DNA of 64,000 nucleotides from Planctomycetota bacterium (GTDB taxonomy: Bacteria; Planctomycetota; MHYJ01; JACQXL01). The notes beneath the pieces were generated by a model. That model had not been told where the DNA came from, made no database searches, and saw only the letters and a program-made list of their open reading frames with translations. Of this stretch, positions 8,713 through 19,065 are shown piece by piece (position 1 is the first letter of the stretch; each line of letters begins with the position of its first letter). A program made the position numbers and the translations under genes. Where the stretch lies: positions 1-64,000 of the forward strand of contig JACRIK010000035.1 in assembly GCA_016235865.1 (NCBI GenBank). Direction: 5' to 3'.

Positions 8713-10488
8713 TTAATAATCCAGCGGGACAGGCGCATCCTGAACCGGCTTGGCTTTTTTATCGGTGTATTTTTTCCAGTTAGTCTGCTTTTTCATCTCA
8801 TCAAGCCATTTCTTGTTGAATTCGTCCTTCTTCTTGCTGCTAATACTTTTCAGGATTCTCTCTTTTTCCGCATCGTAAGTACCAGCCGAGGGAACACGCC
8901 TGTCTAAAATCTGCGCCACATAATAAACATCCCCGTCGCTAACCACATCAATTTTGCCTCTTTTCATCTTGAATATGGCGTCCTTAAAATCACTGCCTGC
9001 GTCTTTAAGCAGGGCCAGCTTGTCATCCTTCTGGAAAAAGGCGGTTCTGGCCACCTTGACTTTAACCATGTCTTCCTTGGTAAATGCGTCAAACCATTTT
9101 CTCCTTGACTCATAGGCCAGTTCGTCGTTTTCCTTGCCCTTAATCTCATCGTTAACCTTATCAGAGATGTTCTGGACCAGTTTATGAGCCGCGGCCTTAG
9201 CCGCCTCGTTGGCTTTGTATCTAAGGAAATCACGAGTGACCTTTTCTTTTATCTGGTCGGTTAATTTCGGAATATAAGTCCCCTGTTTTTTCAGGAGCCG
9301 GAATATGAAATTTCCCTTGTCCGTGGAAATGGCCCGGCTCAGTTCACCCTCCTGAAAGGTGGCTATTTGCCTCTGAAAAAGCGATGAAGCGCCCAGTTCT
9401 TTTTCCAGCTCATCAATATTATCAAGGGCAACAAAACCGGTCAGCTGATAATCAAGATTAAATTTCCGGGCTGTCTCATTAAGACTGACCTCTTTCCCCT
9501 GGAGTTCCAGAAGCGTGATTCTTTCCTCCGCCTTGCTAATCCGCTCCAGCGCCTGTTCTTTGGCTACATTATCCAATAATTTATTATTTATCTCATCGCG
9601 AACTTCTGGAAACGCCTTGCTTTTGTATTCCTTTTCCCGGTTTTTATTATAATAATTCTGCAATGCTTCATCGTTCGGCTGTGGCAGCCCATCCTTAAAT
9701 TTCCTGACATCCGCCATAATATACTCAATCTGAACCTTCTGGGGCACCTCATATTCGGCAGAATGCCCCTGAAAATACTCAACCAGCTCATCCTCGTCAT
9801 TTACTTTAGTCTTTCCCAGATAATTATTCCCGTCAAACGCCAGCCAGGCAATTTTGACATCCTCATTCCGGGACAGGAATTCATCGTAAACCTCTTTGGT
9901 GTTCGGCACAATCGCATCCTCAACCAAATCGCGGTATTTTTGTATCTTGATAAATTCAGCAGCCGTTTCTTCAAATGACACCTCAGAAATACGCCATTGA
10001 CTCAGAATCCACTGGTAGCGCTCTTTGGAAAACACTCCCGGACTATTTTCACTTTCTCTGGGACTGAATATAAACAGGCGGTTTTTTATATAATCCACGA
10101 TCTCATTGGGGCTGACCTGAATACCGGCTTTATCCGCCTGAGCATCGAGCATCAGGACCACCCATGTAAGTTCATCAAAGTATTCATCTTTTTTCTTGTT
10201 GTATAATTCCGCGTCGACCATGTCAAAAGGCGGTATAAAAGAGAGAATTTTATAACTATATCTCTCATAATGAGTCAGCCAGCACTGAACCCATATCGCG
10301 CACTGGTTGCGGCGGCTCTGGAACTGCTCCTTGCTGACCTTGCGGCCCATTATCTCCCCAGCCATATTCTCCTGATTACCTCCGCTAAAAATGGACAGCA
10401 TCTGGCTGGTGATGCCGAATGCCAGGGCGGTAAAAATCACCAACCCGAACATAATCTTCTTCTCGTATTTCTGGAATTTAATCAGCAT
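8713..10488 (-). CDS. PpiD/SurA-like membrane-anchored foldase
   Basis: A 591-residue protein with one N-terminal membrane helix (about residues 12-32) after a basic start, then a SurA_N-like region (GRKVSKEQFQSRRNQC) and long charged helices. Layout and size match PpiD-type periplasmic chaperones, which help outer-membrane and secreted proteins fold. The parvulin isomerase signature (a GGDLGW-type motif) is not visible in the middle part, so it may be a chaperone without isomerase activity. AAGGAAGG precedes the ATG. It is the last gene of eno-scpB-this gene, with a 15-nt gap from scpB. Confidence 0.7.
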   Translation of the reverse strand: MLIKFQKYEKKIMFGLVIFTALAFGITSQMLSIFSGGNQENMAGEIMGRKVSKEQFQSRRNQCAIWVQCWLTHYERYSYKILSFIPPFDMVDAELYNKKKDEYFDELTWVVLMLDAQADKAGIQVSPNEIVDYIKNRLFIFSPRESENSPGVFSKERYQWILSQWRISEVSFEETAAEFIKIQKYRDLVEDAIVPNTKEVYDEFLSRNEDVKIAWLAFDGNNYLGKTKVNDEDELVEYFQGHSAEYEVPQKVQIEYIMADVRKFKDGLPQPNDEALQNYYNKNREKEYKSKAFPEVRDEINNKLLDNVAKEQALERISKAEERITLLELQGKEVSLNETARKFNLDYQLTGFVALDNIDELEKELGASSLFQRQIATFQEGELSRAISTDKGNFIFRLLKKQGTYIPKLTDQIKEKVTRDFLRYKANEAAKAAAHKLVQNISDKVNDEIKGKENDELAYESRRKWFDAFTKEDMVKVKVARTAFFQKDDKLALLKDAGSDFKDAIFKMKRGKIDVVSDGDVYYVAQILDRRVPSAGTYDAEKERILKSISSKKKDEFNKKWLDEMKKQTNWKKYTDKKAKPVQDAPVPLDY

Positions 10489-10503
10489 AGTTAATCCTTC
10501 CTT

Positions 10504-11019
10504 TTATTTAACCTCTTCTATCTTCGGTAAATCCTTTATGGATGACAGTCCCAATAACTCCAGGAAATTATTACTGGTGCCGTAAAGCAGCGGCCGGCCC
10601 AGGACCTCGGCCCGGCCGGTGATGCGGATGAGTTTCTTTTCCATCAGACCCCGAACAATGGCGCTGGAATCCACGCCCCGGATGGAATCAATCTCCGCTC
10701 TGGTTATCGGCTGCTTATAGGCGATGATGGAAAGCGTCTCCAGCGCCGCATTGGACAGGATGCCTTCATTGCGGCGTTCGTATAATTTCTTTAAGTGCGG
10801 GTGGTATTCCGGCAGGGTCCGCAGTTGGTATCCGCCGGCCACTTCGCTTATGGCAAAGGAATGCCCGTTGGATTTATAGGCGGAGTTCAGTTCGTCCACG
10901 CACTTCTTGACATCGCCCGGGGAAACGCCGTCGCCGATCACATCCTTGATGCGGCTGAAGGCCAGCGGTTTCTCAGAGGCGAATAATAATGCTTCGACAA
11001 CGAACTTAAGATTATCCAT
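10504..11019 (-). CDS. scpB: Segregation and condensation protein B
   Basis: A 171-residue winged-helix protein. It starts LKFVVEALLFASEKPL and contains LETLSIIAYKQPITRAEI and IRGVDSSAIVRGLMEKKLI, hallmarks of ScpB, the kleisin-interacting subunit of the SMC-ScpAB chromosome condensation complex. Length is normal. It lies 5 nt downstream of eno and 15 nt upstream of the PpiD-like gene. No scpA is in the window. Confidence 0.93.
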   Translation of the reverse strand: MDNLKFVVEALLFASEKPLAFSRIKDVIGDGVSPGDVKKCVDELNSAYKSNGHSFAISEVAGGYQLRTLPEYHPHLKKLYERRNEGILSNAALETLSIIAYKQPITRAEIDSIRGVDSSAIVRGLMEKKLIRITGRAEVLGRPLLYGTSNNFLELLGLSSIKDLPKIEEVK

Positions 11020-11024
11020 ACTAT

Positions 11025-12419
<1,395 letters not shown>

Positions 12420-12458
12420 TTACCCTGTCTTTTGATAAGGTAAATATGAGAATTTTGG

Positions 12459-12486
12459 ATTATACCATAACCGAATAACCTGTCAA
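12459..12486 (-). promoter_or_regulatory. Sigma-70-type promoter of eno
   Basis: On the minus strand, TTGACA (12486-12481) and TATAAT (12464-12459) are separated by 16 bp, both matching consensus, about 55 bp before the eno start. It probably drives eno-scpB-PpiD-like. Confidence 0.8.
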
Positions 12487-12519
12487 ATCTTTGGCGTAGA
12501 ATAATACCCTATTGGGGGG

Positions 12520-12864
12520 TCAGGACTTCGGGCCCAATGCCCCTATCAATCCGTCCTGGATCTCCTGCAATTTAAATGGTTTGGGACCTTTGGGCCGGAC
12601 TCCGACAATCAGGTCCAGCCCTTTGGGCAACTGGTGCTTGTTCAGCCGGAAGGCCTCCCGGACCAGGCGTTTGATTCGGTTGCGCATGACAGCGCTGGGA
12701 AATGATTTCTTGCTGGCTGCAATACCCAAGCGGGAATATTCCAGGTTATTCGGCCGGGCCCGGATAATCAGGCATCCGGACTTGCTAATCGCGCCGTTTT
12801 TATAGACGTGTTCGAATTCCCCGGCGTTGGTAATGCGCTCTTTTCTGGATAATCCGAAACTCAT
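12520..12864 (-). CDS. rnpA: Ribonuclease P protein component
   Basis: A 114-residue basic protein that assists the RNase P RNA in removing tRNA 5' leaders. The RNR signature is clear (RNRIKRLVREAFR, about residues 61-73), along with RLGIAASKK. The start overlaps the stop of the upstream PilZ gene by 4 nt, implying translational coupling. It is unusual in not sitting next to rpmH and yidC; here its neighbours are a PilZ protein and eno. Confidence 0.92.
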   Translation of the reverse strand: MSFGLSRKERITNAGEFEHVYKNGAISKSGCLIIRARPNNLEYSRLGIAASKKSFPSAVMRNRIKRLVREAFRLNKHQLPKGLDLIVGVRPKGPKPFKLQEIQDGLIGALGPKS

Positions 12865-13472
12865 TTCTTCGAGTAGTTACCAGTTACGCCGACCACCCGG
12901 GCGCCGCCGTCCTTGAGGTATTCCAGCATATTCTTGACCTCGGCCTTCTCGCCCTCTATCTCCAGGACGAACCAGGTTGAGGTATCGGTCAGCGAACCCT
13001 CCAGGATATTGACCGTAATATTATAATCGCGGGCAATCTGCCACAGGGTCGGCTGCTGGCGCTGCTGCTCGGAGAACAGGACCTTGACGGTCTGCTTGAC
13101 CTTAATCTTATTGCCCAGGAAGGCCACCAGGTTCTTTAAGCGGCCGATTGATTCCTTGGTCATTGCGGTGAACTGGATGCCGACGATATTATTGCCGTCG
13201 TAACGGGGTGAAGGCCTGACCCAGGCCACCCGTCCGTCCGCCCGGAGCGGCTCGCCGCCCAGCATCGGAATACCCACGGTAAAGGTGAGTTTATCATCCT
13301 TGACCAGGGTATCGGCCGTCAGGAATCTCATCCCGCGCATACTGATGTTGAGGATGGGATACTGGTCTGACGAGCCCTTAAAGATGGCGAACAAACCGCC
13401 GCCTGATTCCTTATATTGGACCATCGCGCCCTTGATGGGTATCCGGGTATCTTTTCTGTGTTCATTAGCCAT
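12861..13472 (-). CDS. PilZ domain protein fused to a NIL-like domain
   Basis: A 203-residue cytoplasmic protein. The N-terminal half is a PilZ domain: RKDTR (residues 6-10, the RxxxR c-di-GMP motif) and NISMRG (about 42-47, the D/NxSxxG motif). The C-terminal part (about 128-198: VKVLFSEQQ, ITVNILEGSLTDT, LEYLKDGGARV) resembles the NIL ligand-binding domain of MetN-type ABC ATPases. A PilZ-NIL fusion would join c-di-GMP sensing to small-molecule or ACT-like sensing. It overlaps rnpA by 4 nt. The PilZ call is firm, the NIL call moderate. Confidence 0.75.
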   Translation of the reverse strand: MANEHRKDTRIPIKGAMVQYKESGGGLFAIFKGSSDQYPILNISMRGMRFLTADTLVKDDKLTFTVGIPMLGGEPLRADGRVAWVRPSPRYDGNNIVGIQFTAMTKESIGRLKNLVAFLGNKIKVKQTVKVLFSEQQRQQPTLWQIARDYNITVNILEGSLTDTSTWFVLEIEGEKAEVKNMLEYLKDGGARVVGVTGNYSKK

Positions 13473-13490
13473 AAATTAAACCTTTCTTAT

Positions 13491-13528
13491 CCCGCCGTGG
13501 CGGGATTAGACCCCGCCGCATGGCGGGG
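13491..13528. repeat. Two adjacent CCCGCC/GGCGGG hairpins
   Basis: CCCGCC-GT-GGCGGG at 13491-13504 and CCCCGCC-GCAT-GGCGGGG at 13511-13528, in the gap between obgE and the PilZ gene. Perfect arms; short dispersed palindromes. Confidence 0.6.
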
Positions 13529-13629
13529 CATCCATTTTACACCAAAGACACTCCAGCGTAACAGGAGTAATCTCTTATTTACAGCCCCATTATATATTCC
13601 CGCACTCAAACATCAAGAAAAATATACTA

Positions 13630-14625
13630 TTATGGCTCTCTTTTGCCGGTATTTAGTTTCCTCCAAATGGCCTGCAGGAGTTTATCCAATCCGGAATGGG
13701 TCACGGCTGAAATCGGAACGATGGATTTGGGTAGTTTGGATTTGTATTTCTTCATATTCTCCATGGCCTGGGGCAGGTCCATCTTGGTAGCCACGATAAT
13801 CTCCGGCTTCTTCGCCAGGGTCTTGCTGTAAAGCACCAGTTCCCTGCGAATCCCCCGATATACCGTTGGAATAGGTTCCGCAGTGCTGAAATCAACCAGG
13901 TGCAGAATTATCCGGGTGCGTTCTATATGCTTGAGGAATTTATCGCCCAGTCCCCGGCCCTTATGCGCCCCGGCAATCAGGCCCGGCAGGTCCGCCATTA
14001 CAAACGACTTGTATTCAAAGCCCTTAACCACGCCCAGACAGGGTTCCAGGGTGGTAAACGGGTAATCCGCAATCTTGGGATGGGCATCGGAAACCACATT
14101 AATCAGGGTGGACTTGCCGGCATTGGGCAGCCCGACCAGACCCACGTCGGCAATAAGCTTGAGTTCCAGGTAAAGATGGTGTTCTTCTCCGGGCACGCCC
14201 TTTTCATACTTGAGCGGGGTCTGGTTAATCGGCGTGGCAAAGGTGCTGTTGCCCCTCCCCCCCTTGCCGCCCCTGGCGATAATCACAAAATCATCATTGT
14301 CCTTGAGGTCTTTGATAATACTATTATCCGTTTTATTCCTGATAATCGTGCCGGTCGGAACATTGATAACCAAATCAGCCGCGCTTTTTCCGAAGCACCT
14401 GTTGCCTGCGCCCGGCTGCCCGCCTTTGGCCACGAACCTGGTCTGGTGAATCAGATGATTGAGGGTATTGTAGTGATGGCTGGCCCTGATGATGACATCG
14501 CCGCCCTTGCCGCCGTTGCCGCCGTCCGGCCCGCCCTTGGTAATGAATTTCTCCCGGCGGAAACTGACACAGCCGTCCCCGCCGTCGCCGGCTTTTACAT
14601 ATATTACAGCCTCGTCTTTAAACAT
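13630..14625 (-). CDS. obgE: GTPase Obg (ribosome assembly)
   Basis: A GTP-binding protein acting in 50S ribosome maturation and stress control. The glycine-rich Obg domain (AGDGGDGCVSFRREK...GGPDGGNGGKGGD) covers about residues 1-155, followed by the G domain with GLPNAGKSTL (G1), DLPGL (G3) and ATKMDL (the NKxD-type G4). The start is set at the ATG beginning MFKDEAVIYVKAGDGG; a more upstream ATG would add 12 non-conserved residues. No C-terminal OCT domain is visible, as in other short Obg proteins (331 residues). Confidence 0.95.
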   Translation of the reverse strand: MFKDEAVIYVKAGDGGDGCVSFRREKFITKGGPDGGNGGKGGDVIIRASHHYNTLNHLIHQTRFVAKGGQPGAGNRCFGKSAADLVINVPTGTIIRNKTDNSIIKDLKDNDDFVIIARGGKGGRGNSTFATPINQTPLKYEKGVPGEEHHLYLELKLIADVGLVGLPNAGKSTLINVVSDAHPKIADYPFTTLEPCLGVVKGFEYKSFVMADLPGLIAGAHKGRGLGDKFLKHIERTRIILHLVDFSTAEPIPTVYRGIRRELVLYSKTLAKKPEIIVATKMDLPQAMENMKKYKSKLPKSIVPISAVTHSGLDKLLQAIWRKLNTGKREP

Positions 14626-14763
14626 TGTGCGTATAGTATGATGATTTATGGGTTTGGTCAAGGTTTACCCAGCCCATTTATCCAAAGTATTAAACCATAA
14701 ATAAGTTATTTCCATATAATAACCACGCGGAGCTGAACTCAGGATTAATAAAATGGGCTGGGT

Positions 14764-15483
14764 TTATTTCTTCTGTATGGCGTCGTTGAGTATCTTGGCA
14801 TTTATGAGATTACCCAATACCGGCGAGACATAGTCCCTGAGATACCGCGCCACGTCGGCAATCGGCTTGGCCGAGACATAGATGATGTCGCGCGGGTAGA
14901 CCACAATATTATGGCGCAGGTTGCCGTTAAGAATCTCATTTACATCTAAAAGGATTACCTCTGATTTTTCAGCCCCCTCTTTTAATTCGCCCCTGATAAC
15001 CAGGGCATTACCTTTGCTGGCATCCTTGGTCAGGCCTCCGGCCTCGGCAATCATATCCAGAAAAGACGCCTTGCCGAAGAATTTATAGACGCCGGGTTTG
15101 CCCACTTCCCCCAGGATAATTACTTTCTCTCCGGCAAACTCCTTGACCGTGACCGAGACCTGTGGCGCCACCACGTATTCGGTCAGTTTCTTGGTCACCT
15201 CGTCGTCAATCTCGGTCAGGGTCCGGCCCTGGGCTTCTATGTCGCCGATTAAGGGAAACGAAAGTTTTCCGTCCGGCCGGACAATGATATCACGGGTCAG
15301 GTCGGTATGCTGCCAGACAAATATCTCCAGTTTATCGCCGACGATTACCTTGTAATCAACGGGTTTGAGCTGTTCCGGGTCGAGCGCCGATGGTCTGATG
15401 GTCGGTGGATAGACATTAGGACCGCCTCCACAGCCCACAATAAATAACCCGGCCAATAATAGTAATCCCAGTGTATATTTCAT
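14764..15483 (-). CDS. Polysaccharide export lipoprotein (Wza-like)
   Basis: A 239-residue precursor with a lipoprotein signal (LLLLAGLFIVGCGGG, lipid-modified Cys about residue 18). It has a Poly_export domain at about 43-120 (YKVIVGDKLEIFVWQHTDLTRDIIVRPDG) and an SLBB-like segment (VIILGEVGKPGVYKF). Such proteins form or gate the outer-membrane channel for exopolysaccharide or capsule. It is shorter than Wza. No other polysaccharide genes are adjacent. Divergent from tilS, with its own promoter in the gap. Confidence 0.87.
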   Translation of the reverse strand: MKYTLGLLLLAGLFIVGCGGGPNVYPPTIRPSALDPEQLKPVDYKVIVGDKLEIFVWQHTDLTRDIIVRPDGKLSFPLIGDIEAQGRTLTEIDDEVTKKLTEYVVAPQVSVTVKEFAGEKVIILGEVGKPGVYKFFGKASFLDMIAEAGGLTKDASKGNALVIRGELKEGAEKSEVILLDVNEILNGNLRHNIVVYPRDIIYVSAKPIADVARYLRDYVSPVLGNLINAKILNDAIQKK

Positions 15484-15507
15484 AATTCTTTACTCTAAGC
15501 GGTATTT

Positions 15508-15537
15508 ATTATAGTATCGTCATTTTAAGCGTGTAAA
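15508..15537 (-). promoter_or_regulatory. Promoter of the export lipoprotein gene
   Basis: Minus strand TTTACA (15537-15532), 18-bp spacer, TATAAT (15513-15508), ending 24 bp before the start codon. Confidence 0.5.
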
Positions 15538-15554
15538 TATACCGAAATCACAAT

Positions 15555-16574
15555 ATGGAACTTATCCATCGCGTCTATAACACCATCAGGGAATACGGAT
15601 TATTCCGGCCCGGGCAAACCATCATTATCGGCCTGTCCGGCGGCCCGGACTCCGTTACCCTTGCCCATATCCTCCACCAGATAAACATCCATTTCAAGAC
15701 GGGCTGGCGCCTGGTTATCGCCCACCTCAATCACCAGATGCGGGGCCGGAAATCCGACCGGGACGAAAGATTCGCCCGAAGGATGGCGGCTGATTTAGGA
15801 CTATCCATCCACGTCAACCGCCGTAATATCATCCAACTGAGCAAGAGATACAAGCAATCACTGGAAGAAACCGCCCGTTATGAACGCTACCGCTTCTTTA
15901 CGGAACTGGCTATAAAAATAGCCAAAGGCCGCCGCAAACAGATAATCTCCGTTGCGGTCGGCCATAATCTTGATGACAACGCCGAGACGGTTCTGTTCCG
16001 GATTATCCGGGGCACCGGCCTAAAAGGCCTGCGCAGTATCAGGCCGAAACGGGAACTGTTTGCCGGCTCCAGATTCCATCTGGTCCGGCCATTGGCCTTT
16101 ACATCCAAGCAGGAGGTTCTTGCGTATCTCAAGGCCCAGAAACTCCCCTATTGCATTGACCATACCAATCAGGATAAAAAGATACTCCGCAACCGCATCC
16201 GGCACGAATTATTGCCACTCTTAAAGAAGTATAACCCGGCCATCTGCCGGCACCTGGTCCAGCTATCAGAAACCGCCTCAGCGCATTATGACTATCTGGA
16301 CAAAACCACTAAGGCCAAGATGCCCCGCAAGCAGGGTTCACTGGCTCTCAAGATGCTCAAAAAGGAACACCCAATAATCCAGACAGAAATGCTGACCAAG
16401 ATACTTGAAAATATCGAAGGAACAAAGGCATTGACATACAACCACTACCAGACCCTGCTAAAACTGATTAATTCCCCCAAGCCCGGCGCCGAGGTCCACC
16501 TGCCGGACAACATTATCGCCCGGACCAAGTCCGGCAAACTCATAATTAAGCGTTTTAATAATAGACAAAATTGA
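15555..16574 (+). CDS. tilS: tRNA(Ile)-lysidine synthase
   Basis: Makes lysidine at the wobble C of tRNA-Ile(CAU). The N-terminal PP-loop is evident: IIGLSGGPDSVTLAH (about residues 24-38), VIAHLNHQMRGRKSDRDE (about 53-70) and a GHNLDDNAETVLFRIIRGTGLKGL block (about 136-160). At 339 residues it is a shorter TilS with a reduced C-terminal part. No strong Shine-Dalgarno is seen; the start is chosen because the PP-loop begins soon after it. Confidence 0.92.
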   Translation: MELIHRVYNTIREYGLFRPGQTIIIGLSGGPDSVTLAHILHQINIHFKTGWRLVIAHLNHQMRGRKSDRDERFARRMAADLGLSIHVNRRNIIQLSKRYKQSLEETARYERYRFFTELAIKIAKGRRKQIISVAVGHNLDDNAETVLFRIIRGTGLKGLRSIRPKRELFAGSRFHLVRPLAFTSKQEVLAYLKAQKLPYCIDHTNQDKKILRNRIRHELLPLLKKYNPAICRHLVQLSETASAHYDYLDKTTKAKMPRKQGSLALKMLKKEHPIIQTEMLTKILENIEGTKALTYNHYQTLLKLINSPKPGAEVHLPDNIIARTKSGKLIIKRFNNRQN

Positions 16575-16589
16575 TTTATTCCATATAAT
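16562..16589 (+). promoter_or_regulatory. Putative promoter for malic enzyme
   Basis: TAGACA (16562-16567), 16-bp spacer, TATAAT (16584-16589), overlapping the tilS 3' end and lying 50 bp before the malic enzyme start. Confidence 0.45.
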
Positions 16590-16638
16590 AATTGGCTGAC
16601 AGAGACAGATTAGTGGCTACATAGAAAGGAAGACACCT

Positions 16639-18042
16639 ATGGCAAAGACATCATCCCCGACCAAAAGACCATCGGTAAAATCTAAACCGGCCGGCGCCCC
16701 GACCCCGGAGGCCATCCAGAAAATGCTAAACAAGGCCAAGCAACCATCCGCAGACGCAATGTCCATGCATCCATTCTACAGAGGCAAAATAGAGATAGTC
16801 CCGAAAAGCTGTATCCGCGACTATGATGATTTCGCCATCTGGTACACGCCCGGCGTGGCCGCGCCCTGCAAGGACATCCAGGCCAACCCGGAAAAGGTAT
16901 TTGAACACACCAATAAATGGAATACCGTGGCGGTCATTACGGACGGCACCCGCGTCCTGGGCCTGGGCGACATCGGACCGCACGCGGCCATCCCGGTCAT
17001 GGAAGGCAAAGGCATGCTGTTTAAATACCTGGGCGGCGTGGACGCATTCCCCATCTGCCTGAATACCAAAGACCCGGACGAATTCATCCGAACCGTCAAA
17101 CTATTGGAACCCTGTTTCGGCGGCATCAACCTGGAAGACATCGCCCAGCCCAAATGCTTCAGGATTCTTGACACCCTGCGCAAGGAAATGCCCATCCCGG
17201 TCTGGCACGACGACCAGCAAGGCACCGCGGCCGTAACATTGGCCGGACTAATTAATGCGGTAAAAATCCAGGGCAAAAAACTATCCGAGGTCAAGATAGC
17301 CATGGTCGGCGCCGGCGCGGCCAATATCTGCATCTCCCGGATGATTATCAAGGCCGGGGTTAATCCTAAGAATATCATCATGGTCGATACCAAAGGCACC
17401 CTGCACCGGGACCGCCAGGACCTGGCCACCGGCCATCCGGAAAAGTGGGAGATGTGCCTCAAGAGCAATGCCAATAACGTCAAAGGCAATATTCCGGAGG
17501 CCATGAAAGGCGCCGAGGTCCTGCTGGCGCTATCGCAACCCGGACCTGATACGATTAAGAAGGAATGGATTAAACTGATGGCGCCCAAGCCCATCGTCTT
17601 TGTCTGCGCCAATCCGGTACCGGAAATCTGGCCCTGGGAGGCCAAGGAAGCCGGGGCTGATATCGTGGCCACCGGACGCTCTGATTTCCCCAATCAGGTC
17701 AACAACTCGCTGGGATTCCCGGCTATCTTCCGGGGCGCGCTGGATGTCCGGGCCCGGACCATCACCGACGAGATGTGCATTGCCTCAGCCGAGGCCCTGG
17801 CCGGCTATGCCGAGAAAAAAGGATTGTCCAAGGAACACCTGATTCCGACCATGAGCGACTGGCGGGTCTATCCCGAAGAAGCCGTGGCTGTCGGCATGAA
17901 AGCCATTGAACAAGGCGTGGCTAAATTAATCCTGACCGCGGACCAACTGCGTGACAATGCCACCAAAATGATTCAGCGGTCCATCAAGATAACCAAGATG
18001 ATGATGAAGGAAAAGATTATTCCGCTGCCTAAAGAGAAATAA
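16639..18042 (+). CDS. NAD(P)-dependent malic enzyme
   Basis: Oxidative decarboxylation of malate to pyruvate. The 467-residue chain has the malic N-terminal domain (IWYTPGVAAPCKDI, about residues 70-83; GLGDIG; VWHDDQQGTAAV, about 190) and the NAD-binding domain (VGAGAANICISRMI, about 227; ANPVPEIWPWEAKEAGADIVATGRSD). It is the short form without a phosphotransacetylase domain. An N-terminal Ser/Lys/Pro-rich leader of about 25 residues precedes the domain. GGAAG lies before the ATG. Cofactor preference cannot be read. Confidence 0.93.
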   Translation: MAKTSSPTKRPSVKSKPAGAPTPEAIQKMLNKAKQPSADAMSMHPFYRGKIEIVPKSCIRDYDDFAIWYTPGVAAPCKDIQANPEKVFEHTNKWNTVAVITDGTRVLGLGDIGPHAAIPVMEGKGMLFKYLGGVDAFPICLNTKDPDEFIRTVKLLEPCFGGINLEDIAQPKCFRILDTLRKEMPIPVWHDDQQGTAAVTLAGLINAVKIQGKKLSEVKIAMVGAGAANICISRMIIKAGVNPKNIIMVDTKGTLHRDRQDLATGHPEKWEMCLKSNANNVKGNIPEAMKGAEVLLALSQPGPDTIKKEWIKLMAPKPIVFVCANPVPEIWPWEAKEAGADIVATGRSDFPNQVNNSLGFPAIFRGALDVRARTITDEMCIASAEALAGYAEKKGLSKEHLIPTMSDWRVYPEEAVAVGMKAIEQGVAKLILTADQLRDNATKMIQRSIKITKMMMKEKIIPLPKEK

Positions 18043-18051
18043 ATAAAATTA

Positions 18052-18079
18052 TTGACAATACGGGTTATTTTATTAAAGA
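18052..18079 (+). promoter_or_regulatory. Putative promoter for tRNA-Asn
   Basis: TTGACA (18052-18057), 16-bp spacer, TAAAGA (18074-18079), about 75 bp before the tRNA. The -35 is perfect and the -10 weak. Confidence 0.35.
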
Positions 18080-18151
18080 ATAACTCCTCTCTTCAACAGG
18101 ATTAAACTGATTTGTCCGATTAATCCGTTAAATCCGTTGTTTAGAATATAA

Positions 18152-18226
18152 TCCCCGCTAGCTCAATGGTAGAGTAGCCGGCTGTTAACCGGTTGGTTGT
18201 AGGTTCGAGTCCTACGCGGGGAGCCA
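18152..18226 (+). tRNA. tRNA-Asn (anticodon GTT)
   Basis: Complete cloverleaf: acceptor TCCCCGC pairs with GCGGGGA; D-arm GCTC-AATGGTA-GAGT; anticodon stem GCCGG/CCGGT with loop CTGTTAA, hence anticodon GTT; T-arm GTAGG-TTCGAGT-CCTAC. The discriminator is G and CCA is encoded. Lies 33 bp upstream of rubrerythrin. Confidence 0.97.
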
Positions 18227-18259
18227 CCCTCTCCATTCATTACCAAGAAAGGTAAAACA

Positions 18260-18838
18260 ATGAGCAAGTCACTTAAAGGCACCAAGACCGAAAAGAATCT
18301 GCTGGCCTCTTTTGCCGGAGAGTCCCAGGCCCGGAACCGCTACACCTATTTTGCCAGCGTTGCTAAGAAAGAGGGATTCGAGCAGATTTCCGCCATATTA
18401 CTGGACACGGCTGAGAACGAGAAAGAACACGCCAAGATGTTCTTCAAGCAACTGGAAGGCGGAGACGTGGAAATCACTGCCTCATATCCGGCCGGACAGA
18501 TAAAAGACACTGCGGCAAACCTGGAGGCCGCGGCAGACGGCGAGAATATGGAATGGACCCGCATCTATTCCGACTTTGCCCAGACCGCCCAGACCGAGGG
18601 ATTCCCGGAAATCACCCGGATATTCGAGCAGATTGCCAAAGTGGAAAAGTTCCACGAGGCCCGATACCGCAAACTGATAAATATCCTGCAGAACAAAGAG
18701 ACCTTTAAGAAGCCCGTGCCGGTCAAGTGGCACTGCCGTAACTGCGGGTATGTCAGCGAAGGCAAAGAAGCTCCCAAGGAATGCCCGGCCTGCAAGCATC
18801 CTCAGGCGTATTTTGAGGTCCTAGGCGAGAATTATTAG
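18260..18838 (+). CDS. rbr: Rubrerythrin
   Basis: Non-haem di-iron peroxidase that removes hydrogen peroxide in anaerobes. The 192-residue chain has the ferritin-like four-helix domain with [12 protein letters not shown] (about residues 17-28), [11 protein letters not shown] (about 53-63) and [12 protein letters not shown] (about 123-134), giving the Glu/His iron ligands. The C-terminal rubredoxin-type iron site is CRNCGYV...CPACKH (about 156-180). AAAGG lies 6 nt before the start. Length is normal. Confidence 0.96.
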   Translation: MSKSLKGTKTEKNLLASFAGESQARNRYTYFASVAKKEGFEQISAILLDTAENEKEHAKMFFKQLEGGDVEITASYPAGQIKDTAANLEAAADGENMEWTRIYSDFAQTAQTEGFPEITRIFEQIAKVEKFHEARYRKLINILQNKETFKKPVPVKWHCRNCGYVSEGKEAPKECPACKHPQAYFEVLGENY

Positions 18839-18899
18839 GAGCAGTTCGAGCACAGCGAGTTATCTGCTCCTTATCCCGTAGTCCCACAGGGACGCAGGG

Positions 18900-19060
18900 A
18901 TTAACCACAGATACACACGGATAAACACCGATAATTATATCCAGAGATAATTGACGTGTCGGCAGACAAAAGATAACATACCCCTTTAAAGAAATATAAA
19001 ACACGAATATTATTCGTGTGATTCGCCGTATTCGTGAGATTCGTGTTAGAATTTGGGAAT
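18900..19060. repeat. Intergenic repeats upstream of guaAb
   Basis: Contains a TTAACCACAGATACACACGG unit (also read into the carB 3' end near 56710-56735), a CACGAATA/TATTCGTG inverted repeat at about 19002-19018, and four ATTCG boxes at 9-bp steps (19012, 19021, 19030, 19039). No gene is likely here. Confidence 0.5.
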
Positions 19061-19065
19061 TTATT

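Noticed and set aside
19018-19065. Upstream start for guaAb
   Set aside because: The extra residues translate ATTCG repeats; the ATG at 19066 begins the conserved protein.
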